From the NCBI GenBank assembly GCA_021823635.1, contig JAKANT010000114.1, forward strand, positions 1-6,121: a DNA stretch of 6,121 nt, written 5' to 3'. The position numbers and the translations under genes are program-made. The notes under the pieces were generated by a model. The model did no database searches and had not been told where the DNA came from. It saw only the letters and a program-made list of their open reading frames with translations. Of the stretch, positions 5,611-6,121 are shown piece by piece. This DNA comes from Pseudomonadota bacterium (GTDB lineage: Bacteria; Pseudomonadota; Gammaproteobacteria; Burkholderiales; Burkholderiaceae_F). Numbering within the stretch: the first letter of the stretch is position 1; the number at the start of each line of letters is the position of its first letter.

Positions 5611-6121
5611 ATGACGCGCCTGTTCTCACCGGCGGCGTGGGCGGCGCTGCTCGGCGCCACCGGCGTGCTGCTGATCGTCGTGCCGGTACTGCACCTGGCG
5701 CTGCCGGCCGACCATCCGCTGCATCTGTCGAGCTTCTGGATCACGCTGCTCGGCAAGTTCATGTGCTACGCGGTGGTGGCGCTGGCGATGGACCTGATCT
5801 GGGGCTACACGGGCATCCTGTCGCTCGGTCAGGGCCTGTTCTTCGCGCTCGGCGGCTACGCCTTCGGCATGTACCTGATGCGCCAGATCGGCCGCGACGG
5901 CGTCTACGGCAGCGACCTGCCCGATTTCATGGTGTTCCTGGACTGGAAGGAGCTGCCGTGGTACTGGACCGGCTCGGAGCACTTCCTGTGGGCCGTGTTC
6001 CTGGTGTTGGCGGTGCCGGGCCTGCTCGCCTTCGTGTTCGGCTACCTGGCGTTCCGTTCGCGCATCAAGGGCGTCTATTTCTCGATCATCACGCAGGCAC
6101 TGACCTTCGCCGCGATGCTGG
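5611..6121 (+). CDS. urtC: Urea ABC transporter permease UrtC, N-terminal part (cut by right edge)
   Basis: This is the second inner-membrane permease subunit (LivM type), partner of UrtB for urea uptake. I translated 170 residues, beginning MTRLFSPAAWAALLGATGVL, with no stop before the edge; the full protein is usually about 360-390 residues. Membrane segments are visible at about 11-31, 43-64, 69-92 and 124-148, and another begins near 155. The stretch DLIWGYTGILSLGQGLFFAL (61-80) is typical of LivM-like permeases. The loop LPDFMVFLDWKELPWYW (103-119) is characteristic of UrtC and separates it from amino acid permeases. It follows urtB by 28 bases with no sign of a separate promoter, so it is co-transcribed. 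The ATPase genes urtD and urtE are expected next, outside the window. Confidence 0.94.
   Translation, partial: MTRLFSPAAWAALLGATGVLLIVVPVLHLALPADHPLHLSSFWITLLGKFMCYAVVALAMDLIWGYTGILSLGQGLFFALGGYAFGMYLMRQIGRDGVYGSDLPDFMVFLDWKELPWYWTGSEHFLWAVFLVLAVPGLLAFVFGYLAFRSRIKGVYFSIITQALTFAAML

Noticed and set aside
3704..5614. 636-residue plus-strand open frame overlapping urtB in another frame
   Set aside because: It is almost all Arg, Ala and Gly, as expected of an off-frame reading of a GC-rich gene.
3957..5762. 601-residue open frame on the minus strand, opposite urtB and the start of urtC
   Set aside because: Its composition (Gln, Arg, His and Asp runs) is that of an antisense shadow, and it spans two real genes and the gap between them.
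1..6121. Search by eye for CRISPR arrays, tRNA genes, insertion sequence ends, toxin-antitoxin pairs and phage or defence genes
   Set aside because: None seen. Nearly all of the window is accounted for by six ordinary genes and their short intergenic regions.

Overview
The window is GC-rich (roughly two-thirds G+C by eye, with G/C-ending codons dominating). Its gene set, a urt urea ABC transporter under a sigma-54-type promoter beside a WYL-domain regulator, points to a proteobacterium, most likely a betaproteobacterium of the Burkholderiales. That assignment rests on gene types and base composition only. I see no insertion sequences, phage genes, tRNA or rRNA genes, or CRISPR arrays; it reads as ordinary chromosome.

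Layout. (1) 1-699, minus strand: the N-terminal 233 residues of an alpha-methylacyl-CoA racemase (family III CoA-transferase fold), running off the left edge. (2) 779-1408, plus strand: a small exported trypsin-like serine protease with no PDZ domain, divergent from the racemase across a 79-base gap. (3) 1418-2389, minus strand: a complete HTH-WYL transcriptional regulator, tail to tail with the protease with only 9 bases between them. (4) 2390-2625: a 236-base divergent intergenic region. It carries a very good sigma-54 (-24/-12) promoter facing urtA and, upstream of it, two candidate NtrC sites whose centres are 31 bases apart. (5) 2626-3891 urtA, 3969-5582 urtB and 5611-6121 urtC (cut by the right edge): the start of a urea uptake operon on the plus strand. 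A strong GC-rich hairpin sits in the 77-base urtA-urtB gap.

How the genes work together. UrtA is a Tat-exported periplasmic urea-binding protein. It delivers urea to the UrtB/UrtC membrane permease pair, which is energised by the ATPases UrtD and UrtE, expected just past the right edge. In many bacteria a urease cluster follows, so that imported urea becomes ammonium. The sigma-54 promoter implies that the operon is switched on under nitrogen limitation through NtrC. The urtA-urtB hairpin may let the cell make more binding protein than permease. The WYL regulator is divergent from urtA and could act on the shared region, but nothing in the sequence proves this. The racemase and the protease have no evident link to urea metabolism.

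I found no clearly new biological system. The most rewarding parts are the nitrogen-control region upstream of urtA, the urtA-urtB hairpin, the large extracytoplasmic N-terminal domain of UrtB, and the minimal protease with an altered active-site motif.
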